Under the pieces are notes generated by a model. It did no database searches. It worked only from the letters and a program-made list of their open reading frames with translations, and had not been told where the DNA came from. Below are positions 35,566 through 43,132 of a stretch of 43,132 nt of DNA, one piece after another. How positions within the stretch are numbered: position 1 is the stretch's first letter; every line of letters begins with the position of its first letter. Made by a program: the position numbers and the translations under genes. This stretch comes from Cellvibrionaceae bacterium (GTDB lineage Bacteria; Pseudomonadota; Gammaproteobacteria; Pseudomonadales; Cellvibrionaceae): contig JAGKXA010000008.1 in assembly GCA_021151615.1 (NCBI GenBank), positions 1 to 43,132 on the forward strand, in the 5' to 3' direction.

Positions 35566-36156
35566 TTATTTTTTGGGGTCAGTATGCAGCTTTTTCATCG
35601 CCGAATTCCAATCCCCTTTAATCGCATCAGGTGCACATTGGATTGCACGCGAGATTGCGCCATCAATCAACTCCTGTTCGGCAGATGGGGCGCGTTTCAA
35701 CACAAAATTGGCAACCAGTGGTGCGGCACCCGGATGGCCAATCCCCAAGCGCAGACGAGGGAAGTTCTGGTTGTTGCCGAGTGCGGCGATGATATCGCGC
35801 AGGCCGTTGTGGCCACCGTGGCCGCCGCCTTGTTTAAAGCGTGCTATGCCTGGTGCCAGGTCTAATTCATCATGGGCTACAAGAATGGCAGCCGGGGGGA
35901 TTTTAAAGAAGTTGGCCATGGCGCCTACCGATTGCCCGCTGCGATTCATGTAAGTAGTGGGGATTAGCAGGCGCAAATCTTGCCCTTGAAAATTGGCGCG
36001 TGCGGTATAGCCGAAGTATTTATTGTCGGGTACCAATGAGACGCCGAGCTTGCGTGCAAATTCTTCAACAAAATCCTGCCCGGCATTGTGGCGTGTGCGC
36101 TCGTATTCGCTGCCAGGGTTGCCCAGGCCAACAATTAACTGGATTGCATTGCTCAT
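35566..36156 (-). CDS. pth: Pth, peptidyl-tRNA hydrolase
   Basis: A 196-residue enzyme that frees tRNA from peptidyl-tRNA. Active-site landmarks are QLIVGLGNPGSEYERTRHNAG (His23 catalytic), TTYMNRSGQSV and AHDELDLAPG, all intact. Start chosen at ATG 36156, since nine extra upstream residues have no family similarity. It lies downstream of rplY, separated by a terminator. Confidence 0.96.
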   Translation of the reverse strand: MSNAIQLIVGLGNPGSEYERTRHNAGQDFVEEFARKLGVSLVPDNKYFGYTARANFQGQDLRLLIPTTYMNRSGQSVGAMANFFKIPPAAILVAHDELDLAPGIARFKQGGGHGGHNGLRDIIAALGNNQNFPRLRLGIGHPGAAPLVANFVLKRAPSAEQELIDGAISRAIQCAPDAIKGDWNSAMKKLHTDPKK

Positions 36157-36231
36157 GTATAAATTCCGGATCCCGATTTTCAATGGTATCTATTTTCAAA
36201 ATACCGGTTTCTAAAAGATGCGCAGTATAAA

Positions 36232-36267
36232 TAAAAAAGGGCGGAGTCCGAAGACACCGCCCTTTTT
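36232..36267 (-). terminator. Terminator of rplY
   Basis: On the minus strand, GGGCGGTGTC-TTCG-GACTCCGCCC forms a ten-base stem, with one non-canonical pair, and a stable UUCG loop, followed by TTTTTTAT. It lies 16 bases after the rplY stop. Confidence 0.9.
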
Positions 36268-36282
36268 GCATTCCAGCGAGAA

Positions 36283-36891
36283 TTAAGCTTCTTCGCCTTC
36301 CGCACCGCCTTTCGGCTTAACGATGGTGGCAACGGCCAGATCGTGGTCAGCACCTTTTTGCAGGTCAGCAGAAACAACGCCGGTTGGCAGTTTCAGATCG
36401 CTGATGTGCAGGATGGTGCCTACTTCTGCATCAGCCAAATCAACTTCGATGAACTCGGGCAGTTGGTGTGGCAAGCAGATGATGTCCAGTTGGGTCAGGT
36501 TGTGAACCACTTTACCGCCCTGGATTTTCACGCCTTTGGAAGTTGCTTCGTTGATGAAGTGCAGAGGTACGTGAGTGTGTACCTTGGTTGCTTTATCAAC
36601 ACGCAAGAAGTCCAGGTGCAGTACTTGTGGCTTGGATGGGTGGCGTTGAACGTCTTTCAGAATTACGTCTTCAGCAGTGCCATCTACGCTCAGGCTGATG
36701 ATGTGAGAGTAGAAAGCTTCGTGTTCCAAGTGCTTGATCAGCTCTTTGTGAGAAACGCTTACGCTCGCCGGGTTTTTGTTACCGCCGTAAATAACAGCAG
36801 GAACTTGATCAGCCAAACGACGCAGGCGGCGGCTCGCACCTTTCCCCAAATCGTTACGGGCAGTTGCATCTAATTTAAAGTCTTCAGACAT
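36283..36891 (-). CDS. rplY: Ribosomal protein bL25 with CTC domain
   Basis: A 202-residue two-domain bL25/CTC protein that binds 5S rRNA. The N-terminal L25 domain starts RNDLGKGASRRLRRLADQVP and includes the ILKDVQRHPSKPQVLHLDFL pattern. The beta-rich CTC domain ends with an acidic tail (GGAEGEEA). It lies between prs and pth as usual in gammaproteobacteria. Confidence 0.95.
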   Translation of the reverse strand: MSEDFKLDATARNDLGKGASRRLRRLADQVPAVIYGGNKNPASVSVSHKELIKHLEHEAFYSHIISLSVDGTAEDVILKDVQRHPSKPQVLHLDFLRVDKATKVHTHVPLHFINEATSKGVKIQGGKVVHNLTQLDIICLPHQLPEFIEVDLADAEVGTILHISDLKLPTGVVSADLQKGADHDLAVATIVKPKGGAEGEEA

Positions 36892-36942
36892 TTTTCCGTC
36901 CTCAATTTTCCGTACAGATCCGCGACCAGAACCTGACGGGTT

Positions 36943-37845
36943 TCAGTAACCAGCTTCGGCGAGCATTTTTGATAAAGTCAGACTGCGAATGCGCGGACAA
37001 TTTCTCGATGCTTCGCTGAGCGGGATTGAATCGGTTACCACCAGTTCATCCAGCTCGGAATTATTGATATTGTCGATTGCCTTGCCGGACAGTACCGGGT
37101 GGGTGCAGTAGGCGATTACGCGTTTGGCACCGTGTTGTTTCAGTGCTTTGGCTGCGCTGCACAGGGTGCCGGCGGTGTCGATAATGTCATCAACCAGTAA
37201 ACAGGTGCGGCCTTCTATTTCACCGATAATGTGCATCACTTCTGCAACGTTAGCGCGCGGGCGACGTTTATCGATGATCGCGAGATCAATGCCCAATTGT
37301 TTGGCGACAGCGCGTGCACGCACTACACCGCCGATATCGGGCGAGACCACGATCAGGTCTTCAAATTTTTGCTGTTCGATGTCTTCCAGCAGCACGGGTG
37401 AACCGTAAACGTTATCTACCGGTACATCAAAAAAGCCCTGGATTTGTTCAGCGTGCAGGTCAACGGTGAGTACGCGGTCAACACCGACACCTACCATCAT
37501 GTCGGCGACGACTTTGGCAGTGATGGGTACACGGGCGGAGCGCACGCGGCGATCCTGACGCGCATAGCCGAAGTAGGGGACCACGGCGGTGATACGGCCG
37601 GCAGACGCGCGACGCAGCGCATCTACCATCACAATCAATTCCATCAGGTTGTCGTTGGTTGGGGCGCAAGTGGATTGCACAACAAACACATCGCGACCGC
37701 GAACGTTTTCATTCAGCTCGACCGCGATTTCGCCATCGGAGAATTGCGACACTGAAACATCACCCAATGGGCGGCCCAGGTGTTCCACAATTTTTTTGGC
37801 GAGTTCGGGGTTTGCGTTGCCGGTAAAGACCATTAAGTCAGTCAC
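36943..37845 (-). CDS. prs: Ribose-phosphate pyrophosphokinase, short C-terminus
   Basis: A 300-residue enzyme making PRPP from ribose-5-phosphate and ATP. The ATP/ribose sites are visible in FSDGEIAVELNENVRGRDVF, PYFGYARQDRRVRSARVPI and the PRPP loop LLVDDIIDTAGTL. Family members commonly have about 315 residues and end with a 'S-N-E-E-S-I-S' type tail. This one stops after MLAEAGY, and the downstream bases do not restore the tail in another frame. Confidence 0.93.
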   Translation of the reverse strand: MTDLMVFTGNANPELAKKIVEHLGRPLGDVSVSQFSDGEIAVELNENVRGRDVFVVQSTCAPTNDNLMELIVMVDALRRASAGRITAVVPYFGYARQDRRVRSARVPITAKVVADMMVGVGVDRVLTVDLHAEQIQGFFDVPVDNVYGSPVLLEDIEQQKFEDLIVVSPDIGGVVRARAVAKQLGIDLAIIDKRRPRANVAEVMHIIGEIEGRTCLLVDDIIDTAGTLCSAAKALKQHGAKRVIAYCTHPVLSGKAIDNINNSELDELVVTDSIPLSEASRNCPRIRSLTLSKMLAEAGY

Positions 37846-37996
37846 GTCAGATACCTTTGCTGATTGCCGGTAGATAAAAGCCAGAGCCGAATGTCTGTCT
37901 GCACGAAGCAGGTTTTTTTACCCTTGGGATTTTAGCGGAATACACGGAAATCGCTAAACACCGGGAATTTATTAACGAGGGAATCTGAGAAAAAGA

Positions 37997-38071
37997 TGGC
38001 AGGGGCGGAAGGACTCGAACCTACGAATGGCGGGATCAAAACCCGCTGCCTTACCACTTGGCGACGCCCCT
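37997..38071 (-). tRNA. tRNA-Gln (UUG)
   Basis: A 75-base cloverleaf on the minus strand. The acceptor stem is AGGGGCG with CGCCCCT, the anticodon stem GCGGG/CCCGC encloses TTTTGAT with anticodon TTG, and the T arm carries GGTTCGAATCC. CCA is encoded at the 3' end. It lies between prs and ispE. Confidence 0.95.
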
Positions 38072-38084
38072 GTTGTGACTTGAT

Positions 38085-38930
38085 TTAGAAGTCTGGAAGC
38101 AGTTTGTAGAGCGGTGATTGATTAACACCTTGTGCTACAAAACCCGGCAGATGTTCAGGCAATTGTGCCTGTACTTGCTGTGCTTCTTCTGCCGACTCAA
38201 AGCTTGCAAAAACGCAGGCTCCAGTTCCAGTCATCTTTGCGTTGCGATCAAATTTCTGTAGCCAGGTAATTGCTTCATTCACAGGTGGATAAAGCGTTTT
38301 TACCAAGGCTTCGCAGTCATTTTTACCGCCCCGCTCAAGGAAGGCCGCCACTTTAATGGCCGAAGTATCTCTTGTCAAATCTTTGTTAGAAAAAATTTCA
38401 GCAGTGGATACGTGGCAATCAGGTTGCACAACCAGAAACCATTTTGCTGGAGTTTTGATAGGTAGAAGCTGCTCGCCCACCCCTTCGGCCCATGCAGTTT
38501 GCGCATTGATAAAGACGGGAACATCGGCGCCCAGCGTTAAACCTATTGCCTGCAATTGTTGTTTGCCCAAATTGCAGTTCCATAAATGATTGAGGGCAAC
38601 CAGGGTGGTTGCGGCATTACTGCTGCCACCGCCAATGCCGCCGCCCATGGGCAGGCGTTTTTCCAACTGTATATCCACGCCGGCATTGGCTGGTTTGAAG
38701 GGTTCCAGCGCGCGTGCGGCTTTGACAATCAGGTTTTGCTCAAAGGCGACACCGGGGATGTCCGGTTGCAGGCTGATGCGGTTGTCGCTATTGGGTGTGA
38801 AACTGAGGGTATCGCCATAGTCGAGCAACTGAAACAGGGTTTGCAGGTTATGGTAACCATCGGCGCGGCGCCCGGTGATATGCAGGAATAAATTCAGCTT
38901 GGCGGGTGAGAGCAGTGTTAGGGGCGACAT
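38085..38930 (-). CDS. ispE: IspE, CDP-ME kinase
   Basis: A 281-residue GHMP kinase of the MEP isoprenoid pathway (4-diphosphocytidyl-2-C-methyl-D-erythritol kinase). LLSPAKLNLFLHITGRRADG opens the protein, with the ATP loop PMGGGIGGGSSNAATTL and a C-terminal KMTGTGACVFASF. Start chosen at ATG 38930, 13 bases after lolB; a longer frame would overlap lolB. Confidence 0.95.
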   Translation of the reverse strand: MSPLTLLSPAKLNLFLHITGRRADGYHNLQTLFQLLDYGDTLSFTPNSDNRISLQPDIPGVAFEQNLIVKAARALEPFKPANAGVDIQLEKRLPMGGGIGGGSSNAATTLVALNHLWNCNLGKQQLQAIGLTLGADVPVFINAQTAWAEGVGEQLLPIKTPAKWFLVVQPDCHVSTAEIFSNKDLTRDTSAIKVAAFLERGGKNDCEALVKTLYPPVNEAITWLQKFDRNAKMTGTGACVFASFESAEEAQQVQAQLPEHLPGFVAQGVNQSPLYKLLPDF

Positions 38931-38943
38931 AATTTTGCGCGGC

Positions 38944-39558
38944 TTATTGTTGGGGTTGGCCAAGCTGCCAAGCACGGATGGCGAGTATCAGGCGTACATC
39001 CTGATACTCCGCTGTAATCTTGCCTGGCAGGGCGAGGGTTTTGCCGGCAAAGGTTTGATCGCTGTAGTTGCTGTAGGTAATTAGCCAGTCGCCCTGCTGC
39101 AATTGGGCGATAAGTCCATCGCTGTTTTGCTCCAGACGGGTGATGCGGCCTTTGGGGGCGGGCACGCCGCGCACCCAGTAGGCCAATTGGGTGACAGGAA
39201 GTGTCCAGCCCAAGTGTTGTTTGATCAAGGCTTCCGGGGTTTTGGCTTCCTGGGCCGGCTCACCGGTTTGCTCCAGGCGCACCTTTCCGGGCTTGCCGGT
39301 GATGATCATACGTTTCTGGCCGAGTGGGCCAGCGAGGTTGAGCTGGTAGTTGGCTGTTTGCTGTACCCATTTCAGGCTGGCGCTGCCGCTGTCATCCGCC
39401 GTGCGAATCCCCAATTTGCCACTTAGTTGCCAATCGCCAATCGCCTGAAGTTGCTGTTGGTGTTCGCGCAGGTTTTCGGGTGGTGTCAATCCGGGGCGAT
39501 GAACGCAAGCGCTCGCTGCTAACGCCAAAATGAGCACCATTAAACGAGAGAAATTCAT
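38944..39558 (-). CDS. lolB: LolB, outer-membrane lipoprotein receptor
   Basis: A 204-residue lipoprotein with lipobox ASAC (Cys18) after a short signal peptide. LolB-type segments are GDWQLSGKLGIRT, SASLKWVQQTANYQLNLAGP and LGWTLPVTQLAYWVRGVPAP. It receives lipoproteins from LolA at the outer membrane. It overlaps the TPR lipoprotein gene by four bases. Confidence 0.93.
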   Translation of the reverse strand: MNFSRLMVLILALAASACVHRPGLTPPENLREHQQQLQAIGDWQLSGKLGIRTADDSGSASLKWVQQTANYQLNLAGPLGQKRMIITGKPGKVRLEQTGEPAQEAKTPEALIKQHLGWTLPVTQLAYWVRGVPAPKGRITRLEQNSDGLIAQLQQGDWLITYSNYSDQTFAGKTLALPGKITAEYQDVRLILAIRAWQLGQPQQ

Positions 39559-41297
39559 AGATCGGCCTTGAGGCGTTGCAGGGTTTCCTGGATGACCGGG
39601 TCACCCGGTGCGAGTTTGATGCCTTCTTCCCAGATGCGGCGGGCCTCGTCTTTTTCGCCGATCACCCAGAGGATTTCGCCCAAATGGGCGGCGATTTCGG
39701 TATTGGGGCCGGTATTAAACGCATTGCGCAGTTGGCTGAGCGCCTCTGGGTATTTACCCAGACGATAGAGCAGCCAGCCCATGGAATCCATGATGGCTGA
39801 ATCATCGGGTTTCAGGCGCAGGGCTTTCTCCAGCAGTTGTTGGGCCTCGTCGTAGCGTTGGGTGCGGTCGGCCAGTATGTAGCCCAGGGAATTAAGCGCG
39901 GACACATTATTGGCATCCAGCTTGAGTATCTGGCGCAAATCCTGTTCGGTTGCGGTAAGCCGGTTGCGCTGGTTGTTCAGCATGGCGCGGGCAAACAGCA
40001 GGCGGGTACTGTTGGGATAACTAACCAGACCTTCGCTCAGTACCTTGTCCGCTTCGGTCAAATAATTGTGTTTGACCAGGGTTTGCCCATGCAAGGTATA
40101 AAGCGCCTCGCTCTGGTCGGGAAAGCGCAATCGCACTCTGTTCATATGTTGCTGGGCGCTGAGGAAATCCTGCTGGCGCACAAAAATATCCAGCAAGCTC
40201 AAGGTAGCGGAGAGAAAGTCATTGCCGCTATCTACCTGCAAGTAATGAATGATTGCCTCGGACGAATCCTGGCGCGCTTCGGCCATACGCCCCAGATAAT
40301 AATGGGCGGTGGACAGATGTTGATCCTTGTCGAGCAGCTCTTCAAAGGTTTTGCGCGCAGTTTCTGTATCCTTGCGCTCCATGGCGATTATGCCGAGTGA
40401 TAGCAGCAGGTCGCCGTCCCCCGGGCGCTGCTTGACGAGTATCTGGAATTGCTGTTGGGCGAGATCCAGGTCATGGTGGGTGAGTATGCGCGCATACTGT
40501 TGGCGCAGGCTGGTGTTGTCCGGGTAGAACTCCAGCAGGGCTGCCATTTTGGCAATGGCTTCCTGGTCGCGTTTGAGTTGATGCAGCAGGTTGGCTTCCA
40601 GGATGGCGGCGGGAATACTGCGTGGGTGCAGCTTAAGTGCTTGATGGGTGAGGTTCATCGCCTCCTGATACTTGCCCTGTTGCTGCAGCAATATGCCGGT
40701 GCCGACGATGAGTTGCTCATCCTGCGGGTGCTGCTGTAACTGGCTGGCAAAATCGCTAAGTAGTTTGGCTCGCTCTTCATCCTCCAGGCGGGCCGCATTG
40801 GCGGCAATATTCTGGAACAGCGGTTCGCCCCCTTCATCCAGCAAGCGCACAGAATAGTTAAAAGCCTCGCGCAACTGTCCGGCCTGCAAATAGGCCATGG
40901 AGGTGTTTGCCAGGGCGTCTTTGCTATGTGGGCTGGCGTCTACCCAGATGCGCGCCATTTCCAGTGCCAGGTCATTGTTGTTCATATAGCGGGCGATCAG
41001 GGTGGCGCGCTCGGCAATTTGTGGGTCATGGGTTTCACGCGCCTGCTGGCTATAGTTGCTTAATGCCAGGTCATATTGTGCGCGGCTACCGGCAATTTCT
41101 GCGGCTAATAATGAGTAGAGTGTTTCGGTGGGGAAGGGGCGCGTCGGTTGCTCTATACGTACTTCGATAGGCTGCTTGATTGGCGCAATCTCCTCTGGTT
41201 CCGGGGCAGCCACACTGCGGGCGGATTGCAAGCTGCAGCCGCTCAAGACCCAAAAGAGTGTGACACTGGAAAAGATTAGCGGGCGATGTTTGACCAT
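39555..41297 (-). CDS. TPR-repeat lipoprotein
   Basis: A 580-residue protein starting at ATG 41297, with a lipobox (LSGC) at the end of a signal peptide, so it is probably outer-membrane bound on the periplasmic side. About a dozen tetratricopeptide repeats fill the rest, for example YDEAQQLLEKALRLKPDDSA and PEALSQLRNAFNTGPNTEIA. The gene is next to lolB as in Pseudomonas. No enzymatic motif is visible. Confidence 0.85.
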   Translation of the reverse strand: MVKHRPLIFSSVTLFWVLSGCSLQSARSVAAPEPEEIAPIKQPIEVRIEQPTRPFPTETLYSLLAAEIAGSRAQYDLALSNYSQQARETHDPQIAERATLIARYMNNNDLALEMARIWVDASPHSKDALANTSMAYLQAGQLREAFNYSVRLLDEGGEPLFQNIAANAARLEDEERAKLLSDFASQLQQHPQDEQLIVGTGILLQQQGKYQEAMNLTHQALKLHPRSIPAAILEANLLHQLKRDQEAIAKMAALLEFYPDNTSLRQQYARILTHHDLDLAQQQFQILVKQRPGDGDLLLSLGIIAMERKDTETARKTFEELLDKDQHLSTAHYYLGRMAEARQDSSEAIIHYLQVDSGNDFLSATLSLLDIFVRQQDFLSAQQHMNRVRLRFPDQSEALYTLHGQTLVKHNYLTEADKVLSEGLVSYPNSTRLLFARAMLNNQRNRLTATEQDLRQILKLDANNVSALNSLGYILADRTQRYDEAQQLLEKALRLKPDDSAIMDSMGWLLYRLGKYPEALSQLRNAFNTGPNTEIAAHLGEILWVIGEKDEARRIWEEGIKLAPGDPVIQETLQRLKADL

Positions 41298-41353
41298 GCT
41301 CAACCGGAAAAAGATTAACGGCGTGCTGAACAGCAGCACGGCCAGCCATCATA

Positions 41354-41887
41354 TTAAAGTCCAGTGCGCCGTGCCAGTGCAGGATGGGTTTCCATCAGGT
41401 TGCGGGTGTAAAGATAGGTCTGCTGGATTAAATAGGCGTCACCGCTGGCCCTGTGGCGTTTGATATCCAACTGCTTCGCCAGGCGTTTCTTGGTTTCATC
41501 CCATGCCAGCAATTGGGCCTCTGTGGCGATTATTTCAATAGGGCTCAGGTGAAAGACAGGGCTGATGCGCGCAGCAAAAAATAAACGGTTCAGCCAGGGG
41601 CTGTCGTGGGTCCATGCATCGCTGTAGACGGTGGTTTCGCCGATGAATTGGTTGAGCTCAATGCAAATTTCTTTAGGGCAGCGGCCCCGGCTTTCGACCA
41701 GTTCGCGCGATATGCCGTGCACTGCCTGGGCACTGCCGCACCAGTGTTGCCAGTCGGGTTCAGGGCGGATCAGGGCGCAGTAGCGCTCACCGCTACTTTT
41801 GACTACGCCGATTTCAATGGGATAACTGCGTGAGCCAAATCCTGAGGCCTCTATATCTATAATGGTTGGGCAGCCGTGTTTACGCAT
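41354..41887 (-). CDS. DEDDh-type 3'-5' exonuclease-like protein
   Basis: A 177-residue protein with the RNase T/DnaQ order of motifs: IIDIEASGFG (Exo I, residues 9-18), AVHGISRELV, VYSDAWTHDSPWLNRLF (Exo II) and HRASGDAYLIQQTY (Exo III, with the DEDDh His). It is shorter than DnaQ and should act on nucleic acid in the cytoplasm. The last-named His and Asp appear intact. The substrate is unknown. Confidence 0.8.
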   Translation of the reverse strand: MRKHGCPTIIDIEASGFGSRSYPIEIGVVKSSGERYCALIRPEPDWQHWCGSAQAVHGISRELVESRGRCPKEICIELNQFIGETTVYSDAWTHDSPWLNRLFFAARISPVFHLSPIEIIATEAQLLAWDETKKRLAKQLDIKRHRASGDAYLIQQTYLYTRNLMETHPALARRTGL

Positions 41888-42070
41888 AGAGCATCTGTTC
41901 CCCGATATTGCGTTTGAGTATAGGCGGATAAGCAGAAAAACGCGCCAACATAACGAGATAAGAAAATGCGCTTTAATAAACGGTATTTATGACAGGAATA
42001 TAAGCTTGCCTCTTGTCACACCGCGTCCATGACCGGACAATACCGGCCTCTAAAACGATACGCGCCATTC

Positions 42071-43132
42071 ATGACCCTGTTAGCCTTTGGTATCAATCAC
42101 ACCACTGCCCCTCTTGCCCTGCGCGAGCGGGTAGCGTTTGCGCCGGAAAACCTGCATTCCGCCATGCAGGAAGCCTGCGCCCATGCGGGTTTGGCAGAAG
42201 TTGCAATCCTGTCGACATGCAATCGCACCGAAATTTACGCTAACAGTGAGAACGATGCGGCGACTATCCAGGCCTGGTTAGTCAGCCATACGGCGATTGA
42301 GGCGGATGACCTCGCCAAAAGTTACTACTGCTACCAGGATCAGGAAGCCGTGCGTCATATGATGAAAGTCGCCGGCGGTCTGGATTCCCTGGTGCTGGGT
42401 GAACCGCAAATTCTGGGCCAAATGAAATCGGCCTTCGCCTCGGCGAAAGAAGCCGGCACCCTGGGGGCGGAGTTACATGCCACTTTCCAGCATGTTTTCA
42501 ATATCGCCAAGCGCGTGCGTACCGAAACAGCGATTGGCGAAAATCCGGTTTCCGTTGCCTATGCAGCCGTTAGCCTGGCACAACAGATCTTTTCCAACCT
42601 CAAACAGGATACGGCGCTGCTTATTGGTGCGGGTGAAACCATCGAGCTGGTAGCGCGCCATCTGGCTGAGCAGGGCATCAAACATATTATCGTTGCTAAC
42701 CGCACCCTGGATCGCGCCCAGCGATTGGCCGCTGAATTTAATGGCGAAGCGATTTTACTGGCCGATATCCCCGAGCAATTGCATCGCGCCGATATCGTTA
42801 TTTCCTCTACCGCCAGCCAGTTGCCACTCCTGGGGAAAGGCGCGGTGGAATCAGCGCTTAAAAAGCGCAAACACAAACCCATGTTTATGCTGGATATCGC
42901 CGTGCCACGCGATATTGAAGAGCAAGTGGGCGAGCTGGACGATGTGTATCTTTACACCGTGGATGATTTGCACGCGGTTATCGATGAAAACAAAAAATCC
43001 CGCGTTGCGGCGGCCGACCAGGCCGAGGAAATCATCAATGAAGGTGTTGAGCAATTCTTGCGGCACCAGCGCGCACTCAATGCGGTAGAAACAGTAAAAG
43101 CCTATCGCCAGAAAGCAGAACAAATGCGCGAT
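42071..43132 (+). CDS. hemA: HemA, glutamyl-tRNA reductase (partial)
   Basis: The frame starts at ATG 42071 and runs off the right edge (354 codons visible; the family is usually about 420). Landmarks are FGINHTTAPLALRERVAF, the catalytic Cys50 in LSTCNRTE, GLDSLVLGEPQILGQMK and the NADPH-binding LLIGAGETIELVARHL. It makes glutamate-1-semialdehyde for tetrapyrrole synthesis. It is divergent from the exonuclease gene, with 183 bases between. Confidence 0.96.
   Translation, partial: MTLLAFGINHTTAPLALRERVAFAPENLHSAMQEACAHAGLAEVAILSTCNRTEIYANSENDAATIQAWLVSHTAIEADDLAKSYYCYQDQEAVRHMMKVAGGLDSLVLGEPQILGQMKSAFASAKEAGTLGAELHATFQHVFNIAKRVRTETAIGENPVSVAYAAVSLAQQIFSNLKQDTALLIGAGETIELVARHLAEQGIKHIIVANRTLDRAQRLAAEFNGEAILLADIPEQLHRADIVISSTASQLPLLGKGAVESALKKRKHKPMFMLDIAVPRDIEEQVGELDDVYLYTVDDLHAVIDENKKSRVAAADQAEEIINEGVEQFLRHQRALNAVETVKAYRQKAEQMRD

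Noticed and set aside
1..43132. CRISPR arrays, prophage genes, rRNA genes
   Set aside because: No regularly spaced repeats, phage structural or integrase genes, or rRNA sequence were seen.

Overview
The window looks like the chromosome of a Cellvibrio-like gammaproteobacterium. The right-hand third carries a housekeeping block in the order found in Pseudomonas and its relatives (ychF, pth, rplY, prs, tRNA-Gln, ispE, lolB, a TPR lipoprotein, then divergent hemA). A trypsin-like protease with a PEP-CTERM tail fits the same group. Species assignment is inference only.

Layout. Positions 1-233 (-) hold the N-terminus of a large protein that resembles RHS/YD-repeat proteins. About 525-1308 (+) is a decayed Tn5/IS4-type transposase. 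Positions 1415-6190 (-) carry an S1 protease, a SAM methyltransferase, a 667-residue SelO-like protein and a small HlyC-like acyltransferase. Positions 6440-8602 (+) carry two TPR proteins around a 129-residue protein of unknown function. Positions 8842-27765 (+) are one unbroken run of 25 tightly packed genes: a flagellar-type type III export apparatus, rod, hook, P and L rings, MS ring, ATPase complex, two SpoA-type C-ring proteins and a sigma-28-like factor. Positions 27854-30720 (+) carry a second 667-residue SelO-like protein, translationally coupled to a GT2 glycosyltransferase. From 30854 onward the housekeeping block follows. It is interrupted between pth and ychF by an acyltransferase-3 gene and a GT-C glycosyltransferase fused to an NPCBM domain.

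Most interesting reading. The flagellar run is bracketed by two divergently oriented SelO-like paralogues. Both keep the four kinase-fold catalytic residues of SelO AMP-transferases (K106, E135, N277, D286). Next to them lie a HlyC-fold acyltransferase that has lost the canonical His, a methyltransferase and a glycosyltransferase. The flagellar run lacks recognisable FliG, canonical FliM, stator proteins, FlgK/FlgL, FliD, flagellin and FlgM. A 119-residue protein sits in the fliG position, and FliF, FlgD and FlgH are short; FlgH also lacks a lipobox. I infer either a secondary flagellum completed by genes elsewhere, or a flagellum-derived secretion/appendage system whose products or substrates are modified by a SelO/HlyC/GT enzyme set. 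The enzyme set recalls siderophore-microcin maturation (glycosyltransferase plus MceI/MceJ). The modification substrate is not identified by the sequence.
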